From Symsagittifera roscoffensis (lineage: Eukaryota > Xenacoelomorpha > Acoela > Convolutidae), in assembly GCF_963678635.1 (NCBI RefSeq), contig NC_087069.1, forward strand, positions 9,941,206 to 10,005,205: a DNA stretch of 64,000 bases. The letters are read 5' to 3'. A program made the translations under genes and the position numbers. Below the pieces are notes generated by a model. The model ran no database searches, had not been told where the DNA came from, and saw only the letters and a program-made list of their open reading frames with translations. Position 1 is the first letter of the stretch. Each line of letters opens with the position of its first letter. This document shows positions 32,351-42,091 of this stretch, piece by piece.

Positions 32351-33512
32351 TTACTGTCCTAACTCAAAAATTTCAAAAAAAAATTCTGAATTTATAGTGT
32401 TCCGTTTTCTCAAAAATCACGAAAATTCGGTTTTTGGTACCAAAATAGTTCCAACCACTTCCGAACTAAACTTAACCGGTTCTATCTATTATAGTAGTGC
32501 AATTACGATGTCACGCACTAATTTAGCGCTTTTTTCCGTTTCAAAAATATCGATATCTCAAAAATCGCGATTTGTGGGGGGATCAAAGTATCGCTATTTT
32601 GACCCTAAAAACCGGTCTGCTTTCTGTGTTTTTCACTGAAAAACGATATAGGAGTATTAATATAGGCTATATAAGTAATAATATTAGTAATACTATACCC
32701 CTCCGGGTTTGTTCAATATCCGAATTAAGGTGCTTAACTCGGATATTCGCAGTTCGGTGAAGGGTCACTACAGTGCAGCACTGTCGAGCACCCCACAGAT
32801 TCCTATCTTAATTTTTGTACCAAAAGGGATACAAAACTTGTGAACGATACCCAACAGCCGATTGTTGTTGTCGTTGAGCCCCTTCTTGTTGCTCCTTGTA
32901 CTGCTTGCCGGATCAGTCTTCTCCCAAGACCCTTCCGAATTGAGCGCAAATCAGCTGACCCTTCCGGATTGAGCGCAATTTCTCATTAACGTGCTTAAAT
33001 GCTCAAATAACCCAACAGTACAAGCCTCACAAACGGGCCACAAAATTGATCGTAACAATCCTGACTGATATAAATGCCTGTAACAACAATATATCTATCA
33101 ACAACAAACGGGGGGTCGGATCACATCTTGTCTGGGGGGATGATTTCTACTGATTTTTTTTTATTTTTTTTAATACTGTTTTTGGTTTTTTCGGTTATTT
33201 TTTTTATGTTTTTTGTTTTTTTTTTGGGTACTTTACTACTTTTTGTTTGATTTTATATATATCTTTAAGTGTTTTTGGTCACAAACCATTCAGGAGATGA
33301 CGGGACCGCGAATCCCCCCACCCTTCCTGGTTCGTGAATTTTCGGTCTTAACTAGGTTAAAAAGCTATTCACAGTAATCCGGAAGGCTTCCGCGTTCCGA
33401 AATACCCTTCCGCCCCGGCGGTTTAGGCCTATTAAGGGCGTTAATGTGAGCATCCGCTCGGCGCGGAGTGCTCGTTAACGGTTCTGCCGGTCATGATGTT
33501 AAAAAAGAATAA

Positions 33513-33527
33513 CACCCAGGAGCGCCA
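33513..33527 (-). promoter_or_regulatory. Candidate primer-binding site
   Basis: On the minus strand TGGCGCTCCTGGGTG begins 12 nt after the 5' LTR. It starts with TGG, as needed to pair with a tRNA 3' CCA, and implies a tRNA with G at the discriminator position. The distance is a little large for a typical site. The tRNA identity is not determined. Confidence 0.5.
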
Positions 33528-33539
33528 TAAAAACATCTA

Positions 33540-34465
33540 TGTAATATTCGCCCGGAAGATACATATCGACGGAAAACAAAACTAAGTCTTAAGACGACTG
33601 GCTAACGTCTAAACAGAGCTTTGCATGCTTTTCACCGTCTCTACCAAGATAGTACTTTTCGGTGGTCTTTTCCAACATCGGGTCGACAAAAACGTTACTG
33701 CTTTCGGCTTCGGTCAAAACACTCAAATTAACTAGATTACATGCAGAAATGGTGAGCTCATGGCTGGGTCTCAGTATCTTCAGACCACGAGGTCACTCCT
33801 AAAAACAGGGCTTCTACTATTTATTGAATTATTTTTGTTTTTGTTCAGTAGAAAAAAATCATCATCTCAATCGAAGATGGATCAACCCTTTCCCCCAACT
33901 CCTAGCTTCTCATCCTTATCAAAATGAATCCAGTTGTTAATTAAATTCAATTCAAGACATGACAGGAAGCTAAAAGTTTATGTAAAAGGATAACAGTTTC
34001 AGTCCCGAAACCCTTCCGGATTCTTGAATCCACTGAATCAAGCACGTTAAACTTGACTTCTCCGTAACCCGGAAGGCTGTCTTCCACCCTTCACCGTTGT
34101 TCGCAACGGCATTGCAACAATTGTAGCGACACAATAGTTGCAACTCGGATTGTTTTCTGTCAACTCCGTGATTCGTTGTCGTTTCTTAATAACTATTTCC
34201 GTTCTTCTCGCAATCGCTACTAATGTTGTTCTGTTTCTTTCTAGCTCTTCCGCCAAAATGGCCGTTTCTGACGTTTCTCAAAAGTGTTACGTCATCACTT
34301 CGAAAATTTAAAATTTCAAAATACCAGAATATCTTGACCTTCACCGTTCTACTAATCATCCGAATAACGTCGTTAATCCTTCTAAATCACTAACTCGGAA
34401 GGTTCACTGCTAAGAATTCGAAATCTGCAGAGATTGCATTTTTTCCATTCTGGTCGAATGTCACA
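33540..34465 (-). repeat. 5' LTR of the giant retrotransposon
   Basis: A 926-bp TGTAATATTCG...CGAATGTCACA repeat (plus-strand view), the same length as the two other copies. Near 34256-34300 on the minus strand lies TGACGTAA, a CRE-like octamer. AATAAA is at 33820-33825 on the minus strand. The outer flank (34466 on) is Polinton intergenic DNA and the inner flank is the leader. Confidence 0.9.
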
Positions 34466-35341
34466 TCAAGTGAATGTGGTTTGAAATTTTTAGGAGCTAT
34501 CTGATACGTAATTAGGACAAGCGTAGAAATTTAAAAAAAAATTATAGCCTAATCAATAAGAGTAGACGCTTAAAAAATTGTGATTTTTTGAGAAAATCTG
34601 ATTTTTGTGAAAATATTGAGAAAAAAATTGGGAAAAATTTTTTTTCTCTCCAAATCCATTGAAACTACCCTCAATCATTTTGCCATGAATTTCTGAGCAG
34701 GGTTAAGGGTCATGTTCATTTTTCGAAAAAAAAACATAAATTTTCATTTTTTCACATTTTTACCAAAAAATTGTCAGTTTTACACCCAAAATATGTATAT
34801 AAATGCAACATAATGCAGATTTATGGCTTAAAACACTCTCTGTTACTTTGCGTAAGACCTGGCTAACCCCACTGGGCACAAAGTATGATGAGAGAGAGAA
34901 CAGAGAGTGTTTGATAAAAAAGCCAAATAAATATGGTTGGACTACCAACAAGAAAATGTTGGACCCTTCCATATTTATCTTTCTTTTGAAAAGAAAGCAA
35001 TATCCGGAAAAGGATATTCCAAATGGGGTTCACTACTGAGCAAGTGTATTTATCTCTCTCTCTCTCTCTCTCTCATTCTTTCTCAAACAACAATTTTAGC
35101 GAAAATTTATTCTCGATTTGTGATTTTTTTCTAGTTTTTCAAGTTTTTTCTAACATTTTGCTGAAAACTTTACGGGGCAAACTTTAATTGATCTATCAAG
35201 CAGAATAAAAATTGAGACAAAAAACATACACACAATAATGTTAAAACAGCTTAAAACTCAAATCAAACAAAAATGAAAATATAAAACCTTGGAATAATAT
35301 TTGAAACAAAGGAAAGTTTTTTGTTTAAGTTATTAGAAACC
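34466..35341. other. Polinton intergenic DNA right of the retroelement
   Basis: AT-rich, no supported gene. It contains a perfect 14-bp inverted repeat, 34831-34844 with 34899-34912, and a TC microsatellite near 35050-35076. It was originally next to the polB upstream region. Confidence 0.5.
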
Positions 35342-35977
35342 TCAAAACTGTAGTTTTCTCTTTTTTGGCGAATAGCAAGCTGCATTTGGAGGGGTGCCTT
35401 GAATGAGATCTGGGGTCACCAGATCAATTGTCTCCGCACTAGATGAAACCCGAGCATCCGAATAGGAAGTTGATTGTTCTGGGGTTGAAACTGCTCCCCT
35501 TACAAACGACTCGGGAGACATTGCTGTCGGAATATCCCAGTACGCTTCGCGCTCTGCATAATCACGAATACATCCCTCCTGATTTTCATACAACGGCATT
35601 GACTCGCAGTCATACGCGAAGAGAATTTTTCTTGGAGACTGCTCGAGTGAGGTTGGGTCGTTTATCTCCGTCTTTTCTAATACCGGATAGCTCTCGTGAA
35701 TAGTGCAACTCTCGTACATTCGTTTTCGATTCTGTCTTAGTAGATCGATGTGATCAAGGAGGTAGTTCGGTAATATGATATGACTTTTTGTAGTCCATTC
35801 CTCGTTTTGATTCTCGTCGTTTTTTCGGGGAGCCAAGTCATTGAACGGACTTGCTGTAGACGGAGAGACTCTCTCTTTCTGTTGATGGATGACTGCAATC
35901 GACTCTCTCGTGTATGTTTGGTAGATAATTGTTCTTTCTCGATCAGACACTGATATTATTTGTAAAGGACTAGTCAT
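35342..35977 (-). CDS. Polinton 1 unknown protein with C-terminal nuclear localisation signal
   Basis: 211 codons, intact, starting MTSPLQIISVSDRE at 35977. It is hydrophilic, with KNRKRMYESC-type basic and serine/proline-rich stretches, and ends SPKKRKLQF, a good classical nuclear localisation signal. No domain is recognised. It lies between the plus-strand pair and polB, where Polintons carry lineage-specific genes. It is open over its full length while many neighbours are broken, which suggests it is real. Function unknown. Confidence 0.6.
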   Translation of the reverse strand: MTSPLQIISVSDRERTIIYQTYTRESIAVIHQQKERVSPSTASPFNDLAPRKNDENQNEEWTTKSHIILPNYLLDHIDLLRQNRKRMYESCTIHESYPVLEKTEINDPTSLEQSPRKILFAYDCESMPLYENQEGCIRDYAEREAYWDIPTAMSPESFVRGAVSTPEQSTSYSDARVSSSAETIDLVTPDLIQGTPPNAACYSPKKRKLQF

Positions 35978-36602
35978 GACTTGAAGAGGTTTAAAGTTTT
36001 GTTAAAATGAAATGACTGAACTACCGAAATGAAATTGAGAGAATGAAAAGTATGAAAAGTTTATTAAGGAGAATGAGATCAGGAAGGGGTGGCATAGTTA
36101 AATTAGGTCAAAGCTAATAACTTTTTAGGCGAGGCTGTCAAATTTTATTCATTCTTTTAAGCATGACGCCTGAGGTCATGCTAGGAATGAATGTGAAAAC
36201 CCGATTTTTTAGATTTATGTGATAGCTTTATTATAGTGGCTACGGGCGAAAGCACTCAAATTCAAGTTTTCATGATAGTTTGCCAGACATTCTTTGTTAT
36301 GCTGTTAGAAATTCATTACCATGATTCATAACAGTCATTAAATTAACCGTCACAATAAATAACACTAGAAGATTTTTAGATTAAAGCCGGGGGAAAAAGT
36401 AACTAAATACCCATATAAAAAGAGGTTTATCGTTAAAGAAATTATATCCTCGGTGATTAAGTTTTATCAAAATGGCTTAGGGCGCTCGTAAACGTTATCA
36501 CCTAAATTTTTACTTAGGGAGCGCATGATCTGTCTCGTATACTGTGATCAGTCATTCTTCAACGTTTCACACTAAAAACCAGTTGGTTGTTATTCATTTA
36601 TA
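35978..36602. promoter_or_regulatory. Divergent intergenic region with possible promoter
   Basis: Lies between a minus-strand gene starting at 35977 and a plus-strand gene starting at 36603, so it should hold promoters for both. ATATAAAAAG at about 36413 is a TATA-like box about 190 bp before the plus-strand start. No other signal is clear. Confidence 0.45.
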
Positions 36603-36860
36603 ATGTACGCTTCTCTTGAAACGGTTGTTGACTATTTCGATGATTTTAGGGATATATCTTCGAATGATAAACGTTTAGTTAGAGTCGGTGCAAAAACATT
36701 CGCACAGACCGGTACTTACATAACTATCAAATTGTACAAAAAAGACGAAGAGGGAACTTTCAAGTATCGACAAGGAATAACTTTGTCAACTGGTGAATTG
36801 GAGTCCTTGGCGGACAAAAATCAAAAGGTTGACGAAAGCAAAAAACTGCGACGTGACTGA
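36603..36860 (+). CDS. PC4/Sub1-like single-stranded-DNA-binding protein
   Basis: 85 codons on the plus strand, opposite to most Polinton genes. Residues 25-75 follow the PC4 pattern: LVRVGAKTFAQTGTYITIKLYKKDEEGTFKYRQG split over beta strands, then GITLSTGELESL, like the RKGISLxxxxWxxL core of transcriptional coactivator p15. PC4 proteins bind single-stranded DNA as dimers and could help replication or transcription of the element. The frame ends KKLRRD. The alternative frame right after it is basic (EKLRKKRNKSKKSS) up to about 36954, so one frame shift may have cut off a basic tail. Family call by eye only. Confidence 0.5.
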   Translation: MYASLETVVDYFDDFRDISSNDKRLVRVGAKTFAQTGTYITIKLYKKDEEGTFKYRQGITLSTGELESLADKNQKVDESKKLRRD

Positions 36861-36991
36861 AAAACTTAGAAAAAAGCGAAACAAATCTAAAAAATCTTCA
36901 TGCTCTGAAAAGGAATGCGAAAGTGAAAACGATGATAACTGTCGGGTTGTGTAACATTATCAACTCGTTATTCTATTGAAACTTCAAAGCA

Positions 36992-37611
36992 ATGGTTGAA
37001 GCAATGTATAAGCAATCCCCTGATTATTTCAAACAGTTCCGTAAAAATTTTTCGTCCTGAATCATGAACCCAACTTTTCAGGCTTTGCTTCAAAAGCAAA
37101 TTTTGCGGTATCCTCCCATTCGAATAAATTAGATTTTTGCAATCATTCGATTGACAACGAAAAACTTTATCATGTGCTGGTCGAATTCACAAAAGAGTCT
37201 ACCGATTTTGTTAACAAGATGACTTCAAAAGCCTCCGTTGTTCCTTGTCTTCTCTCTACATTCAAATATTTAATTTTGGGTTGCTCCAACTATGAATTGT
37301 CTGGCCCTCTAATGGAAAAACTGAAAATAGCTGTGAATTATAACTCCATAAACAACTTAGATGTTAGTGGTGTTCCAGTTCGCAGACGATTGCCTCAAGC
37401 TTGCTTCGGCTCGCAGATTAAATCTGTTCAAACTCAAACTGACCTGATTACTAACGTAACAATTGAACGCTTTACTAAAATTTTGAATGGTGAAAACGCT
37501 GCTGAGTTTTCTAGAATAATTGACATAATTTTAAGTGGGTATGATTGTATGGAAACTGATTCAAACACTTTGTTTGTAAAATTTATCTTGGAGAAGAAAT
37601 TCCGGTTTTAA
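36992..37611 (+). pseudogene. Polinton 1 unknown plus-strand gene, frame-broken
   Basis: A first open piece starts MVEAMYKQSPDYFKQ at 36992. Around 37050 coding continues in another frame to 37611, including YHVLVEFTKESTDFVNKMTS, LLSTFKYLILGCSNYE and the end KFILEKKFRF. The two pieces probably formed one gene downstream of the PC4-like gene on the same strand. No domain is recognised; a TVGLCNII stretch just upstream is suggestive of nothing firm. Function unknown. Confidence 0.45.
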
Positions 37612-37663
37612 ATATTGGTTTTCTTTCGCTCTTGTATATCAAAAAAAATGTTACTACACAAGC

Positions 37664-37766
37664 GGGAGGCGTTCCCGAGGAGCGTAGCGACGAGCAACGC
37701 TGGGTTAGCTATTGCCCGCTAAACCAAATGGTCATGCCTTGATATTTCGAAGGACTTGATATGAAA
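37664..37766. repeat. Inverted partner of the polB upstream repeat
   Basis: About 103 bp starting GGGAGGCGTTCCCGAGG is the reverse complement of 5695-5797 and of the corresponding stretch ending at 10039, with only a few differences. Two copies inside one Polinton in opposite orientation suggest a small inserted element or a shared control sequence. Confidence 0.8.
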
Positions 37767-37875
37767 CTTTTCGCGGTTCACATAAACTTGCCGAAAAAAA
37801 ACTTTGTTGTTAATAAGAATGAATTGAAAAAAAAAAACGAATTCATAAATTTTACAAAAACATCAATAAATTAAT

Positions 37876-38312
37876 TTAGAATAACATATGTTTGGCAAGT
37901 CTTATCAAATCATGATCATTAAGTTTGAAACCTATTGGATATTTGTTTTTAATTATAACATGAGCAACATAAATACAATAAAGTCCGCATAACACTGAAT
38001 CAGCTGATTGTATTGGTTTTTTCATCAGTAGTTGATTTCCCTCGTGAATTGTACGTCGCATATTCTTGTACACAAAGGATAATCACATAATCGTTTACCT
38101 AGAGGATCTGCGAAGAAAATCTGTCCTCCAGCTTGAGCAAAAAGCAACCAGTGGGTTTCAGGTTGATTCGATGGTGAGGCATTCATAATCATGAACGTAT
38201 TATCGTTTTTCAGTACTGACGAGCATGGCAAATCTGCCGGAAAAATACCTCTAAAGCGATATTTCAAATGTTTACAACGGTTAATAAATTCTACCAGTTG
38301 AAGATTATCCAT
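37876..38312 (-). pseudogene. Adenain-like cysteine protease of Polinton 1
   Basis: Two overlapping frames together show the maturation protease of Polintons. The first (38025-38312) has NASPSNQPETHWLLF with catalytic His at about residue 54 and IFFADPLG with the acidic residue. The second (37876-38073) has KPIQSADSVLCGLYC, with the oxyanion Gln and catalytic Cys. All four residues are present, but a shift between about 38020 and 38075 splits them. In adenoviruses this protease cleaves capsid precursors. It sits directly after the major capsid gene, as usual. Confidence 0.88.
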
Positions 38313-38319
38313 GTCTATC

Positions 38320-39637
38320 TTAGGTCATAAGACTGTTTTTGGTAATTTTTCTATCTGAACGCCCATAAACTGTTGATGCACGCTCTCCCATAAACAATAA
38401 CTCGACGTTATTACCGAGACCTGCGTCAAACTTGAATTCGACCGAAATAGTATAATTGGTCAATTCGGGATGAATAAAATCGTGTGAAGCCTCCTGAGTA
38501 GACGTGAGATCAAAAGCCATAATATAATGATTATTATAATTAGCGAGACTGATTCCATGACTAGTGTTCAAAACGAAATCAAGAGCCTCAAGCGTATTGT
38601 AATAAATTCTTTTATTGTCTGATGTTGAGATGGGAGTTCCGGCAATGGGTAGACCGTTTCTGTACACAATGATCTCATTCAACTCAAATTTCTGGTAATG
38701 AAAATGGTTTGTTGTATTAGTACCCAAATATGCTTCGTTTATGCTCAATGCTACTATCATTCTTCGAACAGGTTCTTTTGCAAAAACATCCTCTTGTCGC
38801 CAGCTTTGTACTCCTGCAGTTGCGAGAAACGTTTTTGGTACTACTTCGATGTAATTGTAAATTGCCGGGTTCTTCAACAAAGTTTTTTCTATTGATGAGA
38901 GAACATAGTCAGTCACAGTCATCTTTCTGACATAGAGATTAGCTTCGATTATTTGGACCTTGTAGTGTTTAGCTGCATCTTCAGATATGACAACAAAATT
39001 GTTAGGAGAACGTCTAAGAGACAATCTAATTGTCACACCGCTAAGTAGATGCTTGTCACACGACAAAAAGTCGCAAGCAATTTTACCAAATAGCTTCAGC
39101 TCGCTCGAGGCAGCAACGAGACCTTTACGCTCCGTAACATCATCAGCTCTCCTTCCAGCACCGTCAATGGCTGATGGATTTTCTTCATAATAATAACTTT
39201 GACAAGCCAACCATGTTTTCTTGGCATCATTACTGTATGAAAACTCGGTCTCAATAAAGCTTTTATGGGCAAAATTAGCATTGGTAGTTGATATTTTCTC
39301 ACCATTCAGAGACAGTGTACACTCAGAAAATAATGAAGATAAAGAATTGTTAACAAAATACGGCGTATCTCTGTTTGCCGCCTCTGTAGCATGCGTTCGA
39401 AGCAACGTTTCCATTGCTTCGAACAATTCGTGCTACTATTTCCAAACGAGTACGCTGAAGATCGATGAAATTATTTCTGTCGCCGAGTACTTCAAACTCG
39501 AGCATAGGACCATCAGGAGAGTATGAAGGTCCAATTTTTTGGGTGAATGCATTTTCAAAAGTGACAAGTAAAGGCGGTTTTTCAAATAAGTCCAAGGAGC
39601 TGTGAGTTGCTTCACTCGGGATTAAATTAGAAATCAT
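38320..39637 (-). pseudogene. Major capsid protein of Polinton 1 (double jelly-roll type)
   Basis: The N-terminal part (39350-39637, SSLDLFEKPPLLVTFENAF ... GPMLEFEVLGDRNNFIDLQRTRLEI) and the rest (38320-39426, beginning near PYFVNNSLSSLFSECTLSLNGE) match the layout of Polinton/adintovirus hexon-like capsid proteins. The two overlap in different frames, so there is one break near 39350-39430. Total length of about 435 codons is normal. Such proteins form pseudo-hexagonal capsomers. I infer that the ancestor could make virus-like particles. Confidence 0.83.
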
Positions 39638-40034
39638 TTTTAACCCTTGTAAAGAAATCGGAGCGACTTCTCTGTGCAGTTCGTTTTCTGGGAATGACGC
39701 GTCTCGTTTTTCGTTTAAACGCCGTCGTTCTTTTCGGATGACTTTTCCGAGATCTACTTCCTCCTCCTATTTGGTTTTTGATTGTTTTTCTAACGGTGCT
39801 TTTGAGTGCCTGCTTAGGACTTTTTCTTTTTGTTGCAACTTCTATCAGTTCTGGAGCTGCCTGAAGAAGTAGTTCTTTTCCGATTTTTTTAGCCGCTGGT
39901 ATCACAAATTTTCGAGCCAGTGGAAGTGCGACTCTTCCTATTACCAAGGCTAATGCACCGAAGCCACTGCCTCGTTGTCTATAATGCCCCGAGAAATGTG
40001 GTAGGTTTGCTTGGTTGTGGTAATATGAATCCAT
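39627..40034 (-). CDS. Small basic virion-type protein of Polinton 1
   Basis: 135 codons, intact. After a glycine-rich start (QRGSGFGALALVIGR) comes a hydrophobic/basic helix (VALPLARKFVIPAAKKIGKELLLQ) and a strongly basic C-terminus (RSRKSHPKRTTAFKRKTRRVIPRKR). Polintons commonly carry such a gene between the penton and hexon genes, and it has been compared with adenovirus core or membrane-lytic small proteins. Here the role is inferred from position and composition. It overlaps the capsid start by about 10 bases and the penton end by 85 bases. Confidence 0.7.
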   Translation of the reverse strand: MDSYYHNQANLPHFSGHYRQRGSGFGALALVIGRVALPLARKFVIPAAKKIGKELLLQAAPELIEVATKRKSPKQALKSTVRKTIKNQIGGGSRSRKSHPKRTTAFKRKTRRVIPRKRTAQRSRSDFFTRVKNDF

Positions 40035-40926
40035 TTTGATAAACTGATAAACTTTTGAAATTTCAAAGTCAGAACAACTTTTCCCTCTCCAGCGAAAGGA
40101 ACAAGTCCTCCAATTTCTGTGCGCAAGTTCACAAAAATATAAGAAATATTATTGACCAAAAGTTTTTTAAAATCCAAATTACTAAACACTTTACGATGAT
40201 TCGGTTCAATTGTACATGCGTAACCGTTTTTCACTCGACGATTTGTATCAATGACTCGTAAAAGGGGCGCTTTTGTGTCTCCGACTATTTGATAATGAAT
40301 TATGTCCAGATAAATAAACATAAGCTGAGTACCAGCGCATACATCAACGGGATAGTCAGCAATAAGATCTTGGGTAGAGAATGTGCTTTGTTTCGTGCTT
40401 CCTTGTTTGTAACCGATATGATAACCAGTTTCATCTCTGACGCCTTTGAATCCAAGTACACTAAGAATTTGCGGGCTTGAAAAAGATATACCTTCCCAAT
40501 AATGCAGCCATAAGGAAAGATGTTTGGTTATTGGATCTATTACGTAATCCAATTTCTCTAATTCTGTCTTTCGACGAATCTCGTCCAGTATTTGATGAAT
40601 GCTCGTATATTCCCCTTTTGTTATTTTTGCTTTTTCTCTAAGGTAAGGTCTGGAGATCTTGTCTTTCTCAACTTTCATGCTTGCTATAACCCGATCTTTT
40701 TTGTAGTACACAATGTTGTTGTCAGTTACGTTGTTTATCTGAGTAGGGAAGGTAATTTCTGTAACTGCTTCTCTCCATTCACCTTTATTTCTTCACTCAG
40801 GAGATTTTTGAAGTTGGCCAGAGTGTTATCTTTAAAACCGTTCATTGATGCAGATGAAACTAGGGTAATTGTGAAGGAATGGGGAACATGATGGGTGAAA
40901 AGGCTGTTGGAAGTGCCCTCACTCAT
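39950..40926 (-). pseudogene. Minor capsid (penton) protein of Polinton 1
   Basis: The first frame (40735-40926) has SFTITLVSSASMNGFKDNTLANFKNLL, the conserved N-terminal strand block of Polinton pentons. The second (39950-40711) has ISFSSPQILSVLGF, the FVYLDIIHYQIVGD-like block (MFIYLDIIHYQIVGD), PLLRVI and RTEIGGLVPF, which are penton-typical single jelly-roll features. A single frame break lies at about 40720-40780. It would occupy the capsid vertices. The neighbouring integrase and hexon genes fit the usual order. Confidence 0.82.
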
Positions 40927-42091
40927 GATTGTCCTTCTCCAGAACGCGAATTAGTTCAGACTCGTAAAATTTTCCCTCAATCGATTCTCTGTTAGAATCA
41001 ATCAAATTGTATGCTGGGGGATTTCGTGTTGGTATGTCAAAAACTTCAAACACTTCATCGGTGAACGATTGTTTGTAACCCTTGCGAAAATGTCTGTCTA
41101 CTTTGGCAAGTCTAACATAATCACCAACATAATGCTTTGGACGTCGAACTAATTTCAATGACTGTTCTGCTCTTAATGAAATCAGGCGAGGAACATCTTT
41201 TTTAGTTACTTTATTTGGTGCAAAATTTGTGACACAATTTTTTCTCGAATTAATTGCATTGACAAAATCTTGCAATTTGTCAATGTATGAGTAAGTCCAT
41301 TTATCCTCCAAGTACTTATAAAAAAGATTTTTCAAGGAACGGATATTTCTCTCAGCGAATGCAGACTTTTTCTCGCTCTCTGTGCTATAGGTGTTTATGA
41401 CTTTCTTTTTACATAATGCTTCGAAGGACCCTTTAAACTCTGTGCCCTTGTCCACCCATACTTTTTTCGGTTGTTTTGTCGTTATCATTAGTTTGAACGC
41501 TTCTGCTGTTGTAGTAGCATACTTTGATTTCAAGGGTTGCACTGTGAGATAGCGGGACATGCAGTCAACTGCAACAAGCAGATACTTAACATCATGGTTG
41601 TACTGGCCAAGTTTATCAACAAAAGCCAGATCTAATGACCAGATTTCGTCGATATTGTAAATAATGACCTTGAGTCGCGGCGTTTTTTGGATCACAGTTC
41701 GATATGTCGTGTAAGCAGGTTCAGTTTGAAGGAATTGTTTAACTTTCTTTCGCGACAAATTGGTTGCTTTTATCAAGTTGTTCACACTGCCAAATAACGC
41801 GGGACCTTTGTCACTGTATTTAGTTTTCAACAATTTTTCTTCAATCTTGGTAATTTTCCCATTGTTTTGTTTGCGCCTTCGTCTTTTCTGACGTTGGAGA
41901 ATCTGAATCGTTATGGGGCGTTCCGTATGAGTCAGAGCCTTCTTCTGACTCTTTTTCGTGTTTTTTACTTCTCTTAAGGTTTGCACTACTTTTTTCCTGC
42001 CAAGTGGGCGACGTTGAGCGGGTTCTTGAGAGTCCGAGTTCTCGTTTCTCTTGAGCGTTAATAGACGCTGACTGAACCGCGTGTTTGGCAT
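40919..42091 (-). CDS. Polinton integrase (retroviral rve type)
   Basis: 390 codons, intact. A very basic N-terminal 80 residues is followed by the rve core with catalytic D154 (IWSLDLAFVD), D214 (VWVDKGTEF) and E247 (SAFAERNIRSLK), then a C-terminal beta-rich module (HYVGDYVRLAKV ... YKQSFTDEVFEVFDI), chromodomain/SH3-like. It inserts the element's ends and generates the 6-bp duplication seen at 316-321. The first 84 codons overlap the upstream gene in another frame. It overlaps the penton start by 8 bases. It is one of the few core genes still whole. Confidence 0.93.
   Translation of the reverse strand: MPNTRFSQRLLTLKRNENSDSQEPAQRRPLGRKKVVQTLREVKNTKKSQKKALTHTERPITIQILQRQKRRRRKQNNGKITKIEEKLLKTKYSDKGPALFGSVNNLIKATNLSRKKVKQFLQTEPAYTTYRTVIQKTPRLKVIIYNIDEIWSLDLAFVDKLGQYNHDVKYLLVAVDCMSRYLTVQPLKSKYATTTAEAFKLMITTKQPKKVWVDKGTEFKGSFEALCKKKVINTYSTESEKKSAFAERNIRSLKNLFYKYLEDKWTYSYIDKLQDFVNAINSRKNCVTNFAPNKVTKKDVPRLISLRAEQSLKLVRRPKHYVGDYVRLAKVDRHFRKGYKQSFTDEVFEVFDIPTRNPPAYNLIDSNRESIEGKFYESELIRVLEKDNHE

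Larger units (their letters stand above)
30538..33539 (-). other. 3-kb leader of the retrotransposon
   Basis: Non-coding stretch between the 5' LTR and the first ORF. It contains an array of ACCCCTCCGGATT-type motifs (core 31317-31650), single copies near 32217, 32697, 32928, 32957 and 33404, an LTR-like fragment near 32217-32350 and long T-runs at 33150-33230. No ORF over about 80 codons is convincing. Packaging, replication or translation signals are expected in a leader; I cannot assign them. Confidence 0.6.
10265..34465 (-). mobile_element. Giant (24.2 kb) Ty3/gypsy-like LTR retrotransposon
   Basis: It is bounded by 926-bp LTRs at 33540-34465 (5') and 10265-11190 (3'), about 3% different by eye over 370 bp. 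The order on the minus strand is LTR, candidate primer-binding site, 3-kb leader, Gag with two CCHC knuckles, remnant protease, RT, RNase H, integrase with GPY/F-like tail, and a macro-like domain. After a 435-bp spacer comes a second coding region of about 9 kb with an SGNH hydrolase domain. RT-RNase H-integrase order and YVDD with the Ty3-type RT layout give the classification. It is much more GC-rich than the surrounding DNA. It sits between polB and the next Polinton gene. No 4-6 bp target duplication is visible; copy A's flank shares only TCA with the right flank. Many frame breaks make it non-autonomous as assembled. Confidence 0.88.

Noticed and set aside
33540-34465. Solo LTR instead of a 5' LTR
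   Set aside because: Same orientation and length as the 3' copy, with a leader and Gag start placed correctly downstream. A solo LTR would need its own flanking duplication, which is absent.
37664-37766. Bacterial contamination, because of the GAGCGTAGCGACGAGC-like core
   Set aside because: The unit is repeated inside the same Polinton in conserved positions and surrounded by AT-rich element DNA, so contamination is unlikely.
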